In this document: positions 43,091 through 53,622 of the stretch, one piece after another
How positions within the stretch are numbered: position 1 is the first letter of the stretch
How the letters are laid out: every line of letters starts with the position of its first letter
Source: Dichelobacter nodosus
GTDB taxonomy: Bacteria; Pseudomonadota; Gammaproteobacteria; Cardiobacteriales; Cardiobacteriaceae
DNA: 64,000 nt
Direction: 5' to 3'
Assembly: GCF_001263335.1 (NCBI RefSeq)
Contig: NZ_LGVW01000034.1
Location: forward strand, 37,241-101,240
Notes under the pieces: generated by a model
What the model was told of the DNA's origin: nothing
What the model saw: only the letters and a program-made list of their open reading frames with translations
The model's database searches: none
Program-made: the position numbers and the translations under genes

Positions 43091-44398
43091 GAGAATTTTA
43101 GCAAGCGTTAAACCAAATGCTAAACTAAATCCTAAACTTAATAATCCAGGTAGCATAAAGCTGTGGTTGAAAATATATTTCCCGATTTTTGTAGTTCCGG
43201 TGGTATCAAAGTCAATAGCGGCAATGATAGGACCGTAGTTTGGGATAAAGAAATAACCGTTTACAGCAACAAATGTTCCAATAATAATCGGAGCGGGAAC
43301 GTTCAAAGCAATACCAACGGGAAATAGGGTGGCAACGGTCGCGCCTTGGCTGTTCACTAAAACAGATAATAAAAACAGCGCAAAAGCAAATGTCCATGGT
43401 TTTGTTTCCACCAAAGAGGAAACGAATACCTTAACTTCTTCAAGATGACCTTGCATCAATGTATCACCTAACCATGCAATACCAAATACCGCGATGACCG
43501 CGCGCATTCCCGCATGAAATACGGATCCTTTGGTGATTTTATCGCCATTGGGTTTGCAAAATAATATGATCAAAGCGCCACAAGCTAGCATCACAATCTC
43601 GATTGTATGCGCCATGCCCATGGGTTTTTCGTCAAATATCGGACGCAAACTGGGCAATGCGCCCATGATGACGACTAATAATGCGGCAGATAGGAATAAA
43701 TAAACGGAAAGTTTTGCTTTGCTGCCGATAACAATTTCTACTTCGGTAGCTGTAGTTGCATCGGATTCGACCTTTTGTTCTTTAATGCGTTGTTGATAAA
43801 TAGGATCATCCTTTAATTCTTTACCCATTTTATTGATGAAAATACATGCCAAACCAATACCTAATATGGTTGATGGAATTGTGACTTTCAAAATATCAGC
43901 CATAGTAACGTGTTGCGGTTCCAAATAAGCGGTTGCCGCGACGACTGCTGCTGCAATAGGAGAAGCAACAATGGCAAATTGAGATGCAATAACTGCCATA
44001 GAAAGCGGGCGTTCGGGACGAATACCATTTTGACGGCTTACTTCAGCAATCACAGGTAATACAGAATAAGCAACGTGTCCGGTACCGGCTAACATTGTAA
44101 ATGTATAAGTAACGGCAGGCGCGATAAACGTAATATATTTGGGATTTTTGCGCAGAACTTTAGTAGCGATTTTAATCATATAATCTAAACCGCCAGCAGC
44201 TTGCATCGCCGCAGCAGCGGAAACAACCGCCATAATCATCAACATAACATCAATCGGCGGACTGGTTGGTTCCAATCCAAAACCAAAAGATAAAATCGCT
44301 AAACCAACACCGCCCAAAACTCCCAAACCGATTCCGCCAATTTGAGCGCCAATCAGAATACACACCAAAACGATGGTAAATTGTATGAAAAATAACAT
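43085..44398 (-). CDS. anaerobic C4-dicarboxylate transporter, DcuA/DcuB family
   Basis: 437 residues with 10-12 membrane helices. The start [26 protein letters not shown] and the blocks [55 protein letters not shown] and [14 protein letters not shown] identify the Dcu family. These proteins exchange fumarate, malate or aspartate for succinate during anaerobic growth. DcuA and DcuB cannot be separated by eye. GAGG precedes the ATG. It converges with truA, overlapping by 6 bases. The 197 bases upstream are AT-rich with no clear FNR box. Confidence 0.93.
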   Translation of the reverse strand: MLFFIQFTIVLVCILIGAQIGGIGLGVLGGVGLAILSFGFGLEPTSPPIDVMLMIMAVVSAAAAMQAAGGLDYMIKIATKVLRKNPKYITFIAPAVTYTFTMLAGTGHVAYSVLPVIAEVSRQNGIRPERPLSMAVIASQFAIVASPIAAAVVAATAYLEPQHVTMADILKVTIPSTILGIGLACIFINKMGKELKDDPIYQQRIKEQKVESDATTATEVEIVIGSKAKLSVYLFLSAALLVVIMGALPSLRPIFDEKPMGMAHTIEIVMLACGALIILFCKPNGDKITKGSVFHAGMRAVIAVFGIAWLGDTLMQGHLEEVKVFVSSLVETKPWTFAFALFLLSVLVNSQGATVATLFPVGIALNVPAPIIIGTFVAVNGYFFIPNYGPIIAAIDFDTTGTTKIGKYIFNHSFMLPGLLSLGFSLAFGLTLAKILL

Positions 44399-44595
44399 AA
44401 TGACCTCATTGTTTACGAAAAATGAGTATTAATTTTAGCAAGTTTTTTAGTATTTTTTTGACTATCTGTTGTTTGTAAATATTCGCAGAATGCATATTAT
44501 GTTAAATGAAAGACGGCAGTCCCTACAAAAGATAATGTGTGTAAATAGGAAGGAAAATTTTATTATGATTGCCGTCCAAATTTTTTGTGCTGCGT

Positions 44596-45483
44596 TTAGC
44601 ATAAAAAAACTAAACTGATCGAAAATAACAAATGAAAAATGAAAATTAACAACACTGCGCGTTTAAATTCGGCGCCAATCGTACTTACATCGTGCGCCTG
44701 CATAAAACAAGAAATATGTTGTGTAAAAAACGGCAGCGTCACCACCCACAACATGCTTTTCCAATCCACAATCAGCGCAAATAGAAAATAGCATAAAAAA
44801 CCACTGGTTAACAGAAATAAATGAAAAAATTTACTGCCTTTAAAACCCAACCGCACCGCAACCGTTATTTTGCCGGCAATTTTATCACCGTGAATATCGC
44901 GCGTATTATTAATATGCAAAATCGCCGCAGTTAAAAAGCCTGCACCGCACGCCGGTAAAATATTTTGCCAATACAAATCTTCCACTTGCAACGCATAACT
45001 TCCGTAAACTCCAATCAAACCAAAAAAGATAAATACGGAAATTTCGCCAAAACCATAATAACCATAAGCAAACCGCCCAAAAGTATAAAAAATTGCGGCG
45101 ATAATGCTCAATAATCCCAAAATGGCAAAACCAAACGCTTCTGCCCAAGTGGTCGTGCTCACCATCAATAATAAAAAACCGCTGCATAAACAACATAATA
45201 AACAAATCAAAATTGCCAATTCAACTTGTTTTTTTGAAAGCACGCCGCGTATAAATAAACTTTTCGGCGCCGTATTTTCGCGCACGTCGTCCGTTCCGCG
45301 AATGCCGTCGCCGTAATCATTGGTAATATTTGACAAAATTTGCAGCAACACGGCAGTTAATAAATTAAGAACAAAAACAGAATTTTGCCAATTTCCTTGA
45401 TAAAAAGCTAAAGCATTTCCACAAACCACAATGGAAAAAGCAAGCAGCAAGGTTTTAGGGCGTAATAAAGCAATATATTTCAT
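44596..45483 (-). CDS. menA: 1,4-dihydroxy-2-naphthoate polyprenyltransferase
   Basis: 295 residues from ATG 45483 (MKYIALLRPKTLLLAFSIVV), with AAGGA upstream. The UbiA-superfamily first Asp motif NITNDYGDGIRGTDD and the second motif NNTRDIHGDKIAGKITVAVRLG are intact, and about eight helices are visible. It attaches a polyprenyl tail to DHNA to give demethylmenaquinone, so the organism probably respires anaerobically, in keeping with the nearby Dcu carrier. No other men genes are adjacent. It is last in the zur-trmL-menA series. Confidence 0.92.
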   Translation of the reverse strand: MKYIALLRPKTLLLAFSIVVCGNALAFYQGNWQNSVFVLNLLTAVLLQILSNITNDYGDGIRGTDDVRENTAPKSLFIRGVLSKKQVELAILICLLCCLCSGFLLLMVSTTTWAEAFGFAILGLLSIIAAIFYTFGRFAYGYYGFGEISVFIFFGLIGVYGSYALQVEDLYWQNILPACGAGFLTAAILHINNTRDIHGDKIAGKITVAVRLGFKGSKFFHLFLLTSGFLCYFLFALIVDWKSMLWVVTLPFFTQHISCFMQAHDVSTIGAEFKRAVLLIFIFHLLFSISLVFLC

Positions 45484-45493
45484 AGAATTATCC

Positions 45494-45973
45494 TTAAATT
45501 TGAGCAAGTTGTGGATCGGGCGGTAAACCGGTTTGCCGTAACGCTTCGTATAAAACAATCGCAACGCTATTTGATAAATTCAAACTGCGGGAACAGGCTT
45601 GCATCGGCAAACGCAATTTATGTTCTGGTGCAATTTCGGCATGAACTTCTTCCGTCAAACCAGAAGTTTCGCTGCCAAAAAGTAACACATCATTTGGAGA
45701 AAATGCCGCATCATAAACGCATCGTTTTCCGCGCGTCGTTAATGCCCAAATACATGATTCTTTTGGAAAATAACGCGCAAAATCTGACCAATTTTCGTGA
45801 TGTGTGATTTCGGCAAATTCTGCATAATCCAATCCCGCGCGGCGCAATCGTTTATCGTCCCAAACGAAACCCGTGGGGTGAATAATATGGAGTTTTACGC
45901 CCGTATTAGCGCATAAACGAATAATATTTCCGGTATTAGGCGGAATTTGAGGGTGAAAAAGAGCAACATGCAT
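45494..45973 (-). CDS. trmL: tRNA (cytidine/uridine-34-2'-O-)-methyltransferase
   Basis: 159 residues from ATG 45973 (MHVALFHPQIPPNTGNIIRLC). It is a SPOUT enzyme that methylates the wobble ribose of leucine tRNAs. The knotted-fold motifs are clear: N-x-GNIIRLCANTG, LLFGSETSGLTEEV, and LPMQACSRSLNLSNSVAIVLYEALR. The protein is of minimal length, as usual for TrmL. It lies 7 bases after zur and 10 bases before menA, so a three-gene transcript is likely. Confidence 0.95.
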   Translation of the reverse strand: MHVALFHPQIPPNTGNIIRLCANTGVKLHIIHPTGFVWDDKRLRRAGLDYAEFAEITHHENWSDFARYFPKESCIWALTTRGKRCVYDAAFSPNDVLLFGSETSGLTEEVHAEIAPEHKLRLPMQACSRSLNLSNSVAIVLYEALRQTGLPPDPQLAQI

Positions 45974-45980
45974 AAAAACC

Positions 45981-46430
45981 TCACGATTGACAGTGGCGAC
46001 AAATGCCCGAAAACACAACCGGCGCCGCCGTTTCTAATGCAAAACCGTTTTTAGTGCAAAAATTCACTAATTGCTCGCGGATATTTTCTGCCAAAATTTC
46101 TTCAATTCTACCGCAAGACGTGCAATTTACAATGATACTGACGTGATTTTGATGGAAATGTTGACAAAAAATATAACCATTAAGCGCATCGGCGCGATGC
46201 AAAATGCCAACGCTGACCAAAAAATCCAAAGCGCGATACACGGTTGGCGGCGCTGCCGTTTTTTTGATTTTGCGCAAATCGTCTAAAATATCGTAAGCTT
46301 TGATAACGTCTTCTTTATGTTGCAAAACCAGCGATAAAATCAGCCGCCGACTTGGTGTTAATTTTGCTTTTTTTTGCTGACAATGTACTTCCGCGGCGCG
46401 TAAAACTGCCTGTATTTCTGAATCGTTCAT
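45981..46430 (-). CDS. zur: Fur-family zinc uptake regulator Zur
   Basis: 149 residues. A winged-helix N-terminal domain (KLTPSRRLILSLVLQ, APPTVYRALDFLVSVGILHR) is followed by the metal-binding dimerisation domain with CQHFHQNHVSIIVNCTSCG and the C-terminal CRHC pair. The A-P-P-T-V-Y-R-A-L-D-F-L sequence and the two CxxC motifs fit Zur better than Fur or PerR. It represses zinc-uptake genes when zinc is plentiful. No zinc transporter is adjacent here. Confidence 0.9.
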   Translation of the reverse strand: MNDSEIQAVLRAAEVHCQQKKAKLTPSRRLILSLVLQHKEDVIKAYDILDDLRKIKKTAAPPTVYRALDFLVSVGILHRADALNGYIFCQHFHQNHVSIIVNCTSCGRIEEILAENIREQLVNFCTKNGFALETAAPVVFSGICRHCQS

Positions 46431-46559
46431 AAATTAATCAGATGAAAAAATTTCCTTATTTTAGGATAAAAAATAACATTTTGCCGATGCCGTAAACGCA
46501 TTTTTGCGGATTTTGGAATCAAGAAAGCCGATAAAACGGCAACATAAAAATCATTTATA

Positions 46560-46595
46560 AAACAAAAAGAGACTGCCCAAAGAGCAATCTCTTTT
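46560..46595 (-). terminator. intrinsic terminator after gpmA
   Basis: An 11-bp stem (46566-46576 with 46584-46594, one G-T pair) with a 7-base loop is followed on the minus strand by TTTTTGTTTT. It ends the EIIA-yhcH-ROK-gpmA operon. Confidence 0.87.
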
Positions 46596-46607
46596 AAAAC
46601 GACAAAT

Positions 46608-47348
46608 TTATTGCGATTGTTTGGCAACGGATTCTTGTAATTTTTTAATCGCTTCGGCATCGCCTAAAAAATAATCCGCGCAAAGATTCATATCATCGTC
46701 AAATTCAAAAACATAAGGAATACCCGTTGGCAGATTCAAATCGGTAATTTCCGTTTCGGAAATGCCTTTTAAATGCTTAATAATCGCGCGCAAACTGTTC
46801 CCGTGCGCCACAATTAAAACCGTATTTTCCGCAATTAAAACCGGTTTTATCACCACTTCCCAATAAGGCATAATGCGCGCAATCGTATCTTTTAACGATT
46901 CCGTCAGCGGTAAATCCTGCCGCGCAACGCGTTGATAACGGCGATCATTATGCGGCGCGCGCGCATCAGAATATTCCAGCGCTGCCGGCGCCGTGTCAAA
47001 ACTCCGCCGCCACAATAATACTTGTTCTTGACCGTATTGCGCCGCGGTTTCTTTTTTATTGAGTCCTTGCAACGCGCCATAATGTTTTTCATTTAAGCGC
47101 CACGTTTTGTGGACATCAATCCAATCCAAATCCATCACATCTAAAATAATATTGAGCGTTTTTATCGCGCGTTTTAGATAAGAAGTAAAAGCCGTTTGAA
47201 AAAAAATACCCTCTTTTTGTAACAATTGCGCGGCTGTCGCGGCTTCCTTTTGACCTTGTTCTGTTAAATCAACGTCCGTCCAACCGGTAAACAAATTTTC
47301 TAAATTCCACTGACTTTGCCCGTGGCGCACTAATACTAATTTTTTCAT
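46608..47348 (-). CDS. gpmA: 2,3-bisphosphoglycerate-dependent phosphoglycerate mutase
   Basis: 246 residues. It interconverts 3- and 2-phosphoglycerate in glycolysis. The catalytic His is in [12 protein letters not shown], the partner Glu in [15 protein letters not shown], and the second His in [26 protein letters not shown] is also characteristic. Its start overlaps the ROK kinase stop as ATGA, an uncommon neighbour, so it appears to be drawn into a sugar-use operon. Confidence 0.96.
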   Translation of the reverse strand: MKKLVLVRHGQSQWNLENLFTGWTDVDLTEQGQKEAATAAQLLQKEGIFFQTAFTSYLKRAIKTLNIILDVMDLDWIDVHKTWRLNEKHYGALQGLNKKETAAQYGQEQVLLWRRSFDTAPAALEYSDARAPHNDRRYQRVARQDLPLTESLKDTIARIMPYWEVVIKPVLIAENTVLIVAHGNSLRAIIKHLKGISETEITDLNLPTGIPYVFEFDDDMNLCADYFLGDAEAIKKLQESVAKQSQ

Positions 47349-48238
47349 GATTCCAACTCATCTTTTTTTCTGTCTAAAAACCAACGTAATGCCCCGAGCA
47401 TCGTTGCTTGTCTGCCCAAAGCCGCGCAACAAATCGTTTTCGGCATAAAACGAGAAAGCGGCAATTTTTCCGCAATCATATGGCGAAATTTCAATTCCAC
47501 AATTTCCGCCGCTGCGATGCCGCCGCCCAATAACACAATATCCGGCGCCAATAAATATAACGCCGGCAATAAACCATCGGTTAAATGATCCAACATTTGA
47601 TCCAAAGCCAGCATGGCATGATGATCGCCTACACTAAAACGCGCAAAAAATTGCCGTCCGTCAATTTCTTCACCGCTGCGTTGCGCGTAATCTGCGAGCA
47701 ATGCCGTTGTTGAAGCTTTTTCTTCTAAAAATTTACCGTCAGCAAGCGGCAATAAACCGATTTCGCCAGCGGTAAAATGGCTGCCGTGCAATATTTTTCC
47801 GTCTGATAAAACCGCGCCGCCCAAACCCGTTCCAATGCTCACGCATAACACAGTTTTTCCACCGCGCGCCGCGCCCTGCCAATATTCTCCCAACGCCAAA
47901 GCGTTCACATCATTTTCTAAACTACATGGCACACCGCAAGACGATTCCGTCATCGCTTTGAGTGGCGTGCCACTGTAATGCGGGATATTGTTTGAAATTT
48001 CAATAACGCCTTCATAAGGATCAATAATGCCGGCGCTGGCAAGCGCAATGCCGCTGATGGGATAACGTCCCGACAAATGAAAATACATACGCGCAATTTG
48101 TCCGGCAATATCATTGCCATTTTTTCCAATCGTCGTCAGTTCTTCCGGCAGCGGCGAAATGCAATGACCTTCTTCATCATAAATTGCCGCCTTGATAAAA
48201 CTGCCACCAATATCAACGGTGAGAATAACGTTTTTCAT
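47345..48238 (-). CDS. ROK family sugar kinase
   Basis: 297 residues. The phosphate motif [16 protein letters not shown], the [12 protein letters not shown] catalytic Asp region and the adenosine loop [14 protein letters not shown] are all present. The usual ROK zinc motif (GH...CxCGxxGC) is missing: the segment reads [13 protein letters not shown]...FLEEKAST, as in zinc-free members such as some beta-glucoside or N-acetylmannosamine kinases. The gene lies between a YhcH gene (18-base gap) and gpmA. YhcH suggests an amino-sugar or sialic-acid-derived substrate, which is inference. Confidence 0.9.
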   Translation of the reverse strand: MKNVILTVDIGGSFIKAAIYDEEGHCISPLPEELTTIGKNGNDIAGQIARMYFHLSGRYPISGIALASAGIIDPYEGVIEISNNIPHYSGTPLKAMTESSCGVPCSLENDVNALALGEYWQGAARGGKTVLCVSIGTGLGGAVLSDGKILHGSHFTAGEIGLLPLADGKFLEEKASTTALLADYAQRSGEEIDGRQFFARFSVGDHHAMLALDQMLDHLTDGLLPALYLLAPDIVLLGGGIAAAEIVELKFRHMIAEKLPLSRFMPKTICCAALGRQATMLGALRWFLDRKKDELES

Positions 48239-48256
48239 GTTTAAAACCTTTAAAAA

Positions 48257-48721
48257 TCAACGATTATCAGCGTTACGATGTATTTTTATTTTAAAAACAG
48301 CTTTGCGCAATTTTTTACTGTTACCAACGATAATGCCCGTTTGATGAGCATCTTGCGGATAAAAAACTGCTAATTGTTGTGGACGAAAAATAAATTGGGA
48401 AACCGTTTCCGGCGGTGTCACCGGCAAAAAATCGCGTTCAGAAACATAATTGCCGCAGCGGCAATCGGCTAAAAAAGCATGATTGATGCCCTCTTCTGCC
48501 GTAAATAAATAATGAACATCGATATAATCTTGGTGCGCTTCCCAAATACGTTGTGCGGCGGTTGCCGTTTCATAAGAAAAAACGTTGACGAAAAAGTTCC
48601 TGCCGTCAATTTCATAACAACCTTCAGATTCTTGCGCCAAATCATGTTGCGCAAGAAATTGCCGCACCCGATCACCGCTGCCCAAACAAGGAAAAGGCGC
48701 GCGCAAATCAATCAGTTCCAT
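48257..48721 (-). CDS. YhcH/YjgK/YiaL family protein (cupin, NanQ-like)
   Basis: 154 residues from ATG 48721 (MELIDLRAPF). The family signature EAHQDYIDVHYLF is clear, along with YVSERDFLPV and the C-terminal AVFYPQDAHQTGI, where Glu and His residues bind metal. E. coli NanQ opens N-acetylneuraminate or assists its anomerisation; others belong to amino-sugar pathways. The start lies inside the last codons of the EIIA gene. Together with the ROK kinase it points to catabolism of a sialic-acid-like or amino sugar, but no nanA or nanE is present. Confidence 0.88.
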   Translation of the reverse strand: MELIDLRAPFPCLGSGDRVRQFLAQHDLAQESEGCYEIDGRNFFVNVFSYETATAAQRIWEAHQDYIDVHYLFTAEEGINHAFLADCRCGNYVSERDFLPVTPPETVSQFIFRPQQLAVFYPQDAHQTGIIVGNSKKLRKAVFKIKIHRNADNR

Positions 48722-49187
48722 GATCTTCTTCAGCCTTTTCGCTGTTGACTTCTTCCACTTCAATTTCAAGTTCTGCGCTTGATTGCTTCACCATTCTTTT
48801 CGACAAAATCGTGATGCCGTCGCGTGTATTATTGATTAAATCAGCGGCTAATTCGTGCGGATCATCGGTTTCTTGAAATTGCGCTGCCGCGGCTAACAAC
48901 ATTTGCAAATTCACGCCGCTGACAACTTCAATTTGTCGCCGCCCTTCTTCGGCAATCATGACGCATTCGCGAAAAGGCGTGCCCGATAAAATATCGATCA
49001 AAAATAAAACGGGCGTATCGCCGGCGTGATCAACGGCATTATCGAGCGCCTCGCGCAATTGTCCGGCGCTCATTTCCTTTTTAAAATTAATAAATTCACA
49101 AAAAGAAAAATCTTTTCCTAAAGCTTGAACTCCAGAACGCAAACCCGTTGCAAATTCTCCATGTCCACAAACCACTAAATGAATCAT
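48708..49187 (-). CDS. PTS mannose-family EIIA domain protein
   Basis: 159 residues. The N-terminal LVVCGHGEFATGLRSGVQ contains the phospho-accepting His (residue 9) of mannose-type EIIA, and LFLIDILSGTPFRECV is the second conserved block. The C-terminal 25 residues are very acidic and not part of the domain. EIIA passes phosphate from HPr to EIIB. No EIIB, EIIC or EIID gene is in the window, so either the rest is elsewhere or the protein is regulatory. It heads the operon with yhcH, the ROK kinase and gpmA. Confidence 0.88.
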   Translation of the reverse strand: MIHLVVCGHGEFATGLRSGVQALGKDFSFCEFINFKKEMSAGQLREALDNAVDHAGDTPVLFLIDILSGTPFRECVMIAEEGRRQIEVVSGVNLQMLLAAAAQFQETDDPHELAADLINNTRDGITILSKRMVKQSSAELEIEVEEVNSEKAEEDHGTD

Positions 49188-49305
49188 ATTTTATCCTCAT
49201 TTTCGTTGTAGCGCGTATACGCAAGCTACTCAATATTTTGGAAAAACGTCCGCAGTGTAGCATAGACTTTTCTTCCGCTATTCTTTTTTACCGAGCGTAA
49301 AAATT

Positions 49306-51375
49306 TTATAAGTTGCTGATGATGGACAAGTCAGCAATCAATTCAAATCCTTTTTGTAAAGCCGTCAGTAACGCAAGACGATTGATTTGCACGTCAGGAT
49401 TTTCCGTCATCACCATCACTTGCGCAAAAAACGCTTCCAAAGGTTCCGCTAACGATCCTAATTGTTGCAACGCTGTTTCATAGTTGCCGGCAGAAACCGC
49501 CGCCAGCAAAGCGTTGTGCATCTGCTCCCATTGTTGCCACAAATGTTTTTCCGCGGATTCTTGCAATAAATCTGTTCGCACCGCGGTTTGTTGTGTGCCA
49601 TTTTTTTTCAAAATATTGCGGATACGTTTGGCGCTGGCAAAAAAGCTCAAAGCAGCATCACTATTTGAAAACGGCGCCAACGCGCGCACGCGCTGATCAA
49701 TATCAACCAAATTATCGCCATTTAATGCCAAGACCGCCTGCACGATTTCCGGCGCAATATTTTGTTCACGGTAATACGCTTGCAAACGTTCTAAAATATA
49801 AGCGCGCACGTCCATCACAAAATTTTTGGCGCCCAAAGCATCATGAAACTGCCCTGCCACCTTTTCCAACCACGGCGTCAATAATAACGGCACTTTCTTT
49901 TCAATTAATAAACGAATCAAACCAATTGCCATGCGGCGTAATGCATACGGATCTTTACTGCCAGTTGGTTGTGCGCCGATACTGAATCCGCCGATGAGTG
50001 TATCGAGTTTTTCCGCGATGGATAACGTAATGCCGACGGCAGTTTGCGGCAATTTATCGCCGGCAGCCGTAGGAAAATATTGTTCTTCTAAAGCTTGCGC
50101 AACTTCTGCCGATAAACCTTGATGCAACGCATAATAACGTCCCATTACGCCCTGCAATTCTGGAAATTCTTGCACCATCGCCGTTTGCAAATCGCTTTTT
50201 GCTAACCGCGCCGCGGTATATACGCTGTTTTTATCGGCGGCGGTCATTGCCGTTAATTCGCAGGCAATGGTTTGCACGCGGCGGGTTTTTTCTGCCAATG
50301 TTCCCAATTTTTCTTGATAAATCACGCGTTCCAATTGCGGCAAATAATCTTCTAATGGACGTTTTAAATCCTGTTGCCAGAAAAATTCGGCGTCAGCAAA
50401 GCGCGGACGAATCACTTTTTCATTACCTTTGCGCACTTCTTCTTCATTTCGCGATTCCAAATTGGCAACGGCAATAAAATAAGGCAGCAAAGTGCCCAAC
50501 GTATCCATCACGGCAAACGTTTTTTGATGATCTTGCATGGTGGTGATTAAAACTTCCGGCGGCATCTTTAAAAAAGAACGATCAAAAGCGCCGGCAATGG
50601 CAATCGGCCATTCCGTTAAAGAAGCGACTTCTTTTACCAACGCTTCCGGCATTAATGCTTTGCCGCCCAAATCGCGCGCGAGCGCCTGCACTTGTTCACG
50701 AATACGATTGCAACGGGTTTCGTGATCAACGATAACATACGCCGCTTCCAAATCGGCTTCATACGTTTTTGCATGACGAATAGCAACGGGTTCGGCGTGA
50801 TGAACGCGGTGACCTTGCGATAAATGTTGCGAGGCAACGCCAAAAAATTCTAAATCCCACACGTTATCATCGGCTAAAACTAACAAATTATGCACGGGAC
50901 GCACAAAAGCATGATCGCAATCGCCCCAACGCATGCGTTTAGCAATCGGCAGTTTATCCATCACTTCGGCAAATAAATCCGGCAGCAAATCGGCAACGTT
51001 TTCCCCCATTTTTTCACCCCGAAAAATCAACCATTGCCCTTTTTCCGTGGTTTCAATAGCGAGTTGTTCCACATCAACGCCGCATGATGCCGCAAAACCT
51101 AACGCCGCTTTCGTCCAAGCATTATTTTTATCTTTTGCGGCTTGCAGTGATGGACCTTTGCGTTCGATTTTTTGATCGGTTTGTTTAACGGCTAATTGCC
51201 GCACGCGCCACGCTAAACGCCGCGGCGTTCCAAAAGCTTCAATTTCGCCGTGCGGAATCAACGCCGTTGTGAGCACGTTATCCCATAATTGAGCGCCGGC
51301 GCTGGCTAGTTCGGTGACGGCGCGCGTGGGTAATTCTTCGGTTCCGATTTCAATGAGTAAAGTAACGGTGTTCAT
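49306..51375 (-). CDS. glyS: glycyl-tRNA synthetase, beta subunit
   Basis: 689 residues, full length. Recognisable pieces are [19 protein letters not shown] at the N-terminus, [57 protein letters not shown], the HD-like [17 protein letters not shown], and [16 protein letters not shown]. The beta subunit binds the tRNA body and anticodon. It overlaps glyQ as ATGA, giving coupled synthesis of the two subunits. No terminator was found in the 118-base gap before the EIIA operon. Confidence 0.97.
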   Translation of the reverse strand: MNTVTLLIEIGTEELPTRAVTELASAGAQLWDNVLTTALIPHGEIEAFGTPRRLAWRVRQLAVKQTDQKIERKGPSLQAAKDKNNAWTKAALGFAASCGVDVEQLAIETTEKGQWLIFRGEKMGENVADLLPDLFAEVMDKLPIAKRMRWGDCDHAFVRPVHNLLVLADDNVWDLEFFGVASQHLSQGHRVHHAEPVAIRHAKTYEADLEAAYVIVDHETRCNRIREQVQALARDLGGKALMPEALVKEVASLTEWPIAIAGAFDRSFLKMPPEVLITTMQDHQKTFAVMDTLGTLLPYFIAVANLESRNEEEVRKGNEKVIRPRFADAEFFWQQDLKRPLEDYLPQLERVIYQEKLGTLAEKTRRVQTIACELTAMTAADKNSVYTAARLAKSDLQTAMVQEFPELQGVMGRYYALHQGLSAEVAQALEEQYFPTAAGDKLPQTAVGITLSIAEKLDTLIGGFSIGAQPTGSKDPYALRRMAIGLIRLLIEKKVPLLLTPWLEKVAGQFHDALGAKNFVMDVRAYILERLQAYYREQNIAPEIVQAVLALNGDNLVDIDQRVRALAPFSNSDAALSFFASAKRIRNILKKNGTQQTAVRTDLLQESAEKHLWQQWEQMHNALLAAVSAGNYETALQQLGSLAEPLEAFFAQVMVMTENPDVQINRLALLTALQKGFELIADLSIISNL

Positions 51376-52280
51376 TTCTCAATTCCTTGTTGACGGCAAA
51401 GCGGAAAATCTAAAGCGGCGCGCGTTTCATACCAAGCTTCCGCCGCAGCTTTTGATAATGCGCGAACGCGCAAAATATAACGTTGACGTTCGGTGACTGA
51501 AATTGCACGGCGCGCGTCTAATAAATTAAATAAATGTGATGCTTTTAGCGCCTGTTCGTATGCGGGTAACGGCAATTTTTTTTGCGCCAGCAATAAAGAC
51601 ATTTTCTCGGCGGCATCAAATTGGGCGCATAAATCGGCAATATCGGCATATTCAAAATTATAAAAAGATTGCTCACGCTCGTTTTGTTGATGAACATCGC
51701 CGTAGGTTAAAACACCGTCGGGCGTTGTCGTCCAAATTAAATCGTAAACGCTGTTCACATTTTGCAAATACATTGCAATGCGTTCTAAACCATAAGTTAA
51801 TTCACCGGTTACGGGTTTGCATTCAATGCCGCCGACTTGTTGAAAATAGGTAAATTGGGAAATTTCCATGCCGTTTAACCAAACTTCCCAACCCAATCCC
51901 CACGCACCTAAAGTTGGCGATTCCCAATTATCTTCCACAAAACGAATATCTTGCGTTGCCGGATCAACGCCAATGGCATATAACGATTGCAAATAAAGCG
52001 CTTGTAAATCGGGCGCAGAGGGTTTTATCACCACTTGCATTTGATAATAACGCTGAAGACGATTGGGATTTTCGCCATAACGTCCATCGCTGGGACGGCG
52101 AGAAGCCTGCACAAAAATCGCGCGCCACGGTTCTGGTCCAATCGCGCGCAAAAAAGTTGATTCATGGAAAGTGCCCGCGCCAACTTCCATATCATAAGGT
52201 TGCATTAATGCGCAGCCGTGTTTTATCCAAAAGCGTTGCAATGTCAAGATCATATCTTGAAAAGAAAGCATATCCGCCAT
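51372..52280 (-). CDS. glyQ: glycyl-tRNA synthetase, alpha subunit
   Basis: 302 residues. It is the class II catalytic subunit of the alpha2-beta2 enzyme. [35 protein letters not shown] at the N-terminus, [42 protein letters not shown] and [10 protein letters not shown] are all canonical. It begins 108 bases from the divergent deoD, with a promoter in the gap. Confidence 0.97.
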   Translation of the reverse strand: MADMLSFQDMILTLQRFWIKHGCALMQPYDMEVGAGTFHESTFLRAIGPEPWRAIFVQASRRPSDGRYGENPNRLQRYYQMQVVIKPSAPDLQALYLQSLYAIGVDPATQDIRFVEDNWESPTLGAWGLGWEVWLNGMEISQFTYFQQVGGIECKPVTGELTYGLERIAMYLQNVNSVYDLIWTTTPDGVLTYGDVHQQNEREQSFYNFEYADIADLCAQFDAAEKMSLLLAQKKLPLPAYEQALKASHLFNLLDARRAISVTERQRYILRVRALSKAAAEAWYETRAALDFPLCRQQGIEK

Positions 52281-52312
52281 AAAAAATCACCTATCATCAA
52301 CAAAAGTTAACT

Positions 52313-52340
52313 ATTCTACCGCGTCACTGCTATCGTGCAA
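52313..52340 (-). promoter_or_regulatory. sigma-70 promoter of glyQS
   Basis: On the minus strand TTGCAC (52340-52335), a 16-base spacer and TAGAAT (52318-52313) lie about 33 bases before the glyQ ATG. Confidence 0.6.
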
Positions 52341-52387
52341 ACGCATTGATCGTCTAAAATAAATCTTTTCATTTTAAGGAATCGATA

Positions 52388-53101
52388 ATGACGCCTCATA
52401 TCAATGCGCCGGCGGGGGCTTTTGCGGAAACGGTTTTATTTTGCGGCGATCCGCTGCGTGCGCAATTTATCGCGCATCATTTTTTAAAAAACGCGCAGGA
52501 AATCACTAATGTGCGCGCAATGTTGGGTTTTACCGGCGAATATCAACAGCACAAATTATCCGTGATGGGGCACGGCATGGGTATTCCGTCGTGTTCGATT
52601 TATGCTAAAGAATTGATTACCGAATACGGCGTAAAAAATCTGATTCGCGTGGGCAGTTGTGGCGCCGTGTTAGATGAGATTAAATTGCATGACGTTATCA
52701 TTGCTTTATCAGCGGCAACGGATTCTAACGTGAACCGTCTGCGGTTTCGTCATTATGATTTTGCTGCCACTGCCGATTATTCTATTTTTTCCGCTTTAAT
52801 TGCCGCGGCAGCGCAGCAAAATATCACCGCGCGAGTAGGAACCGTTTTTTCTACTGATTCTTTTTATCATGCGGATACTGAATTAATGGATTTATTAAAA
52901 CGTTTTCACATCTTGGGCGTGGAAATGGAAGCGGCAGGATTATTTGGCGTTGCCGCAGAATATGGCGCGCGCGCCGGCTGCATTTTAACGGTTTCCGATC
53001 ATATTTTGCGACAAGAAACCACCACGGCGCTGGAACGGCAAACGCGTTTTCATGACATGATCACAATTGCTTTGGAAGCGGCAGTACGTTTGGCGCATTA
53101 A
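52388..53101 (+). CDS. deoD: purine-nucleoside phosphorylase (DeoD type)
   Basis: 237 residues. It phosphorolyses purine (deoxy)nucleosides. [22 protein letters not shown] carries the phosphate-binding Gly-Asp, [19 protein letters not shown] the second phosphate site, IRVGSCGAV the third, and [14 protein letters not shown] the ribose/purine pocket. The proton-donating Asp lies in LTVSDH. AAGGA precedes the ATG. Together with the NCS2 permease elsewhere in the window it supports purine salvage. It converges on the NlpE-like gene with a 4-base overlap. Confidence 0.95.
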   Translation: MTPHINAPAGAFAETVLFCGDPLRAQFIAHHFLKNAQEITNVRAMLGFTGEYQQHKLSVMGHGMGIPSCSIYAKELITEYGVKNLIRVGSCGAVLDEIKLHDVIIALSAATDSNVNRLRFRHYDFAATADYSIFSALIAAAAQQNITARVGTVFSTDSFYHADTELMDLLKRFHILGVEMEAAGLFGVAAEYGARAGCILTVSDHILRQETTTALERQTRFHDMITIALEAAVRLAH

Positions 53102-53562
53102 TAGGTTTTATCTAAAAAGAAATCGTCTTTACCGTGGCTGATGATGGATTTTCCTTCCGGCGTTAACAGTTCTAAGAAACCATTACCCACGCGAAAATAA
53201 TGTTTGGGTTGCGTGTTATCAATATGAATGTGGCTTTGATCGGCAGACCAATCAAAGGAACCGGAAGATTTGCGATCGATTAATTCCTTGCCCAAATATT
53301 GGCTGCGCATGTTGTATGTTAAATCTTTATTTAACGTTAACATCATCGCAACACCTTCGCAGTCGCTGCACGGAAAAATGCCTTGATACGTTCCTTCCCA
53401 ATGCACTTTTCGCCGCGCATTTTTCACCGCAGCATAATCATTGGCTTTGCGCTGCTGCTGATTGTGATGAGATGGTTGCTCGTCAGGTGCAGTTTGGCAC
53501 GCGCATAATACGCTTAATAACACCAAAACCAAACCCATCTGACCTTTTTTCCCGCTTAACAT
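53098..53562 (-). CDS. NlpE-like copper-resistance lipoprotein (N-terminal domain only)
   Basis: 154 residues from ATG 53562, with TTGGAGA upstream. A lipoprotein signal ends VLLSVLCAC, so Cys is residue 22. The core [21 protein letters not shown] is the NlpE N-terminal signature with its CxxC. E. coli NlpE has a second, OB-fold domain with another cysteine pair that signals to CpxA; that domain is missing. Many bacteria have such short NlpE homologues. Outer-membrane attachment and a role in envelope or copper stress are plausible. Confidence 0.85.
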   Translation of the reverse strand: MLSGKKGQMGLVLVLLSVLCACQTAPDEQPSHHNQQQRKANDYAAVKNARRKVHWEGTYQGIFPCSDCEGVAMMLTLNKDLTYNMRSQYLGKELIDRKSSGSFDWSADQSHIHIDNTQPKHYFRVGNGFLELLTPEGKSIISHGKDDFFLDKTY

Positions 53563-53622
53563 GAAATTCTCCAAGAAAAATAGGTCGGGTATGTTATTGA
53601 AGCCCTGCCCTGCTTTCAAGTA

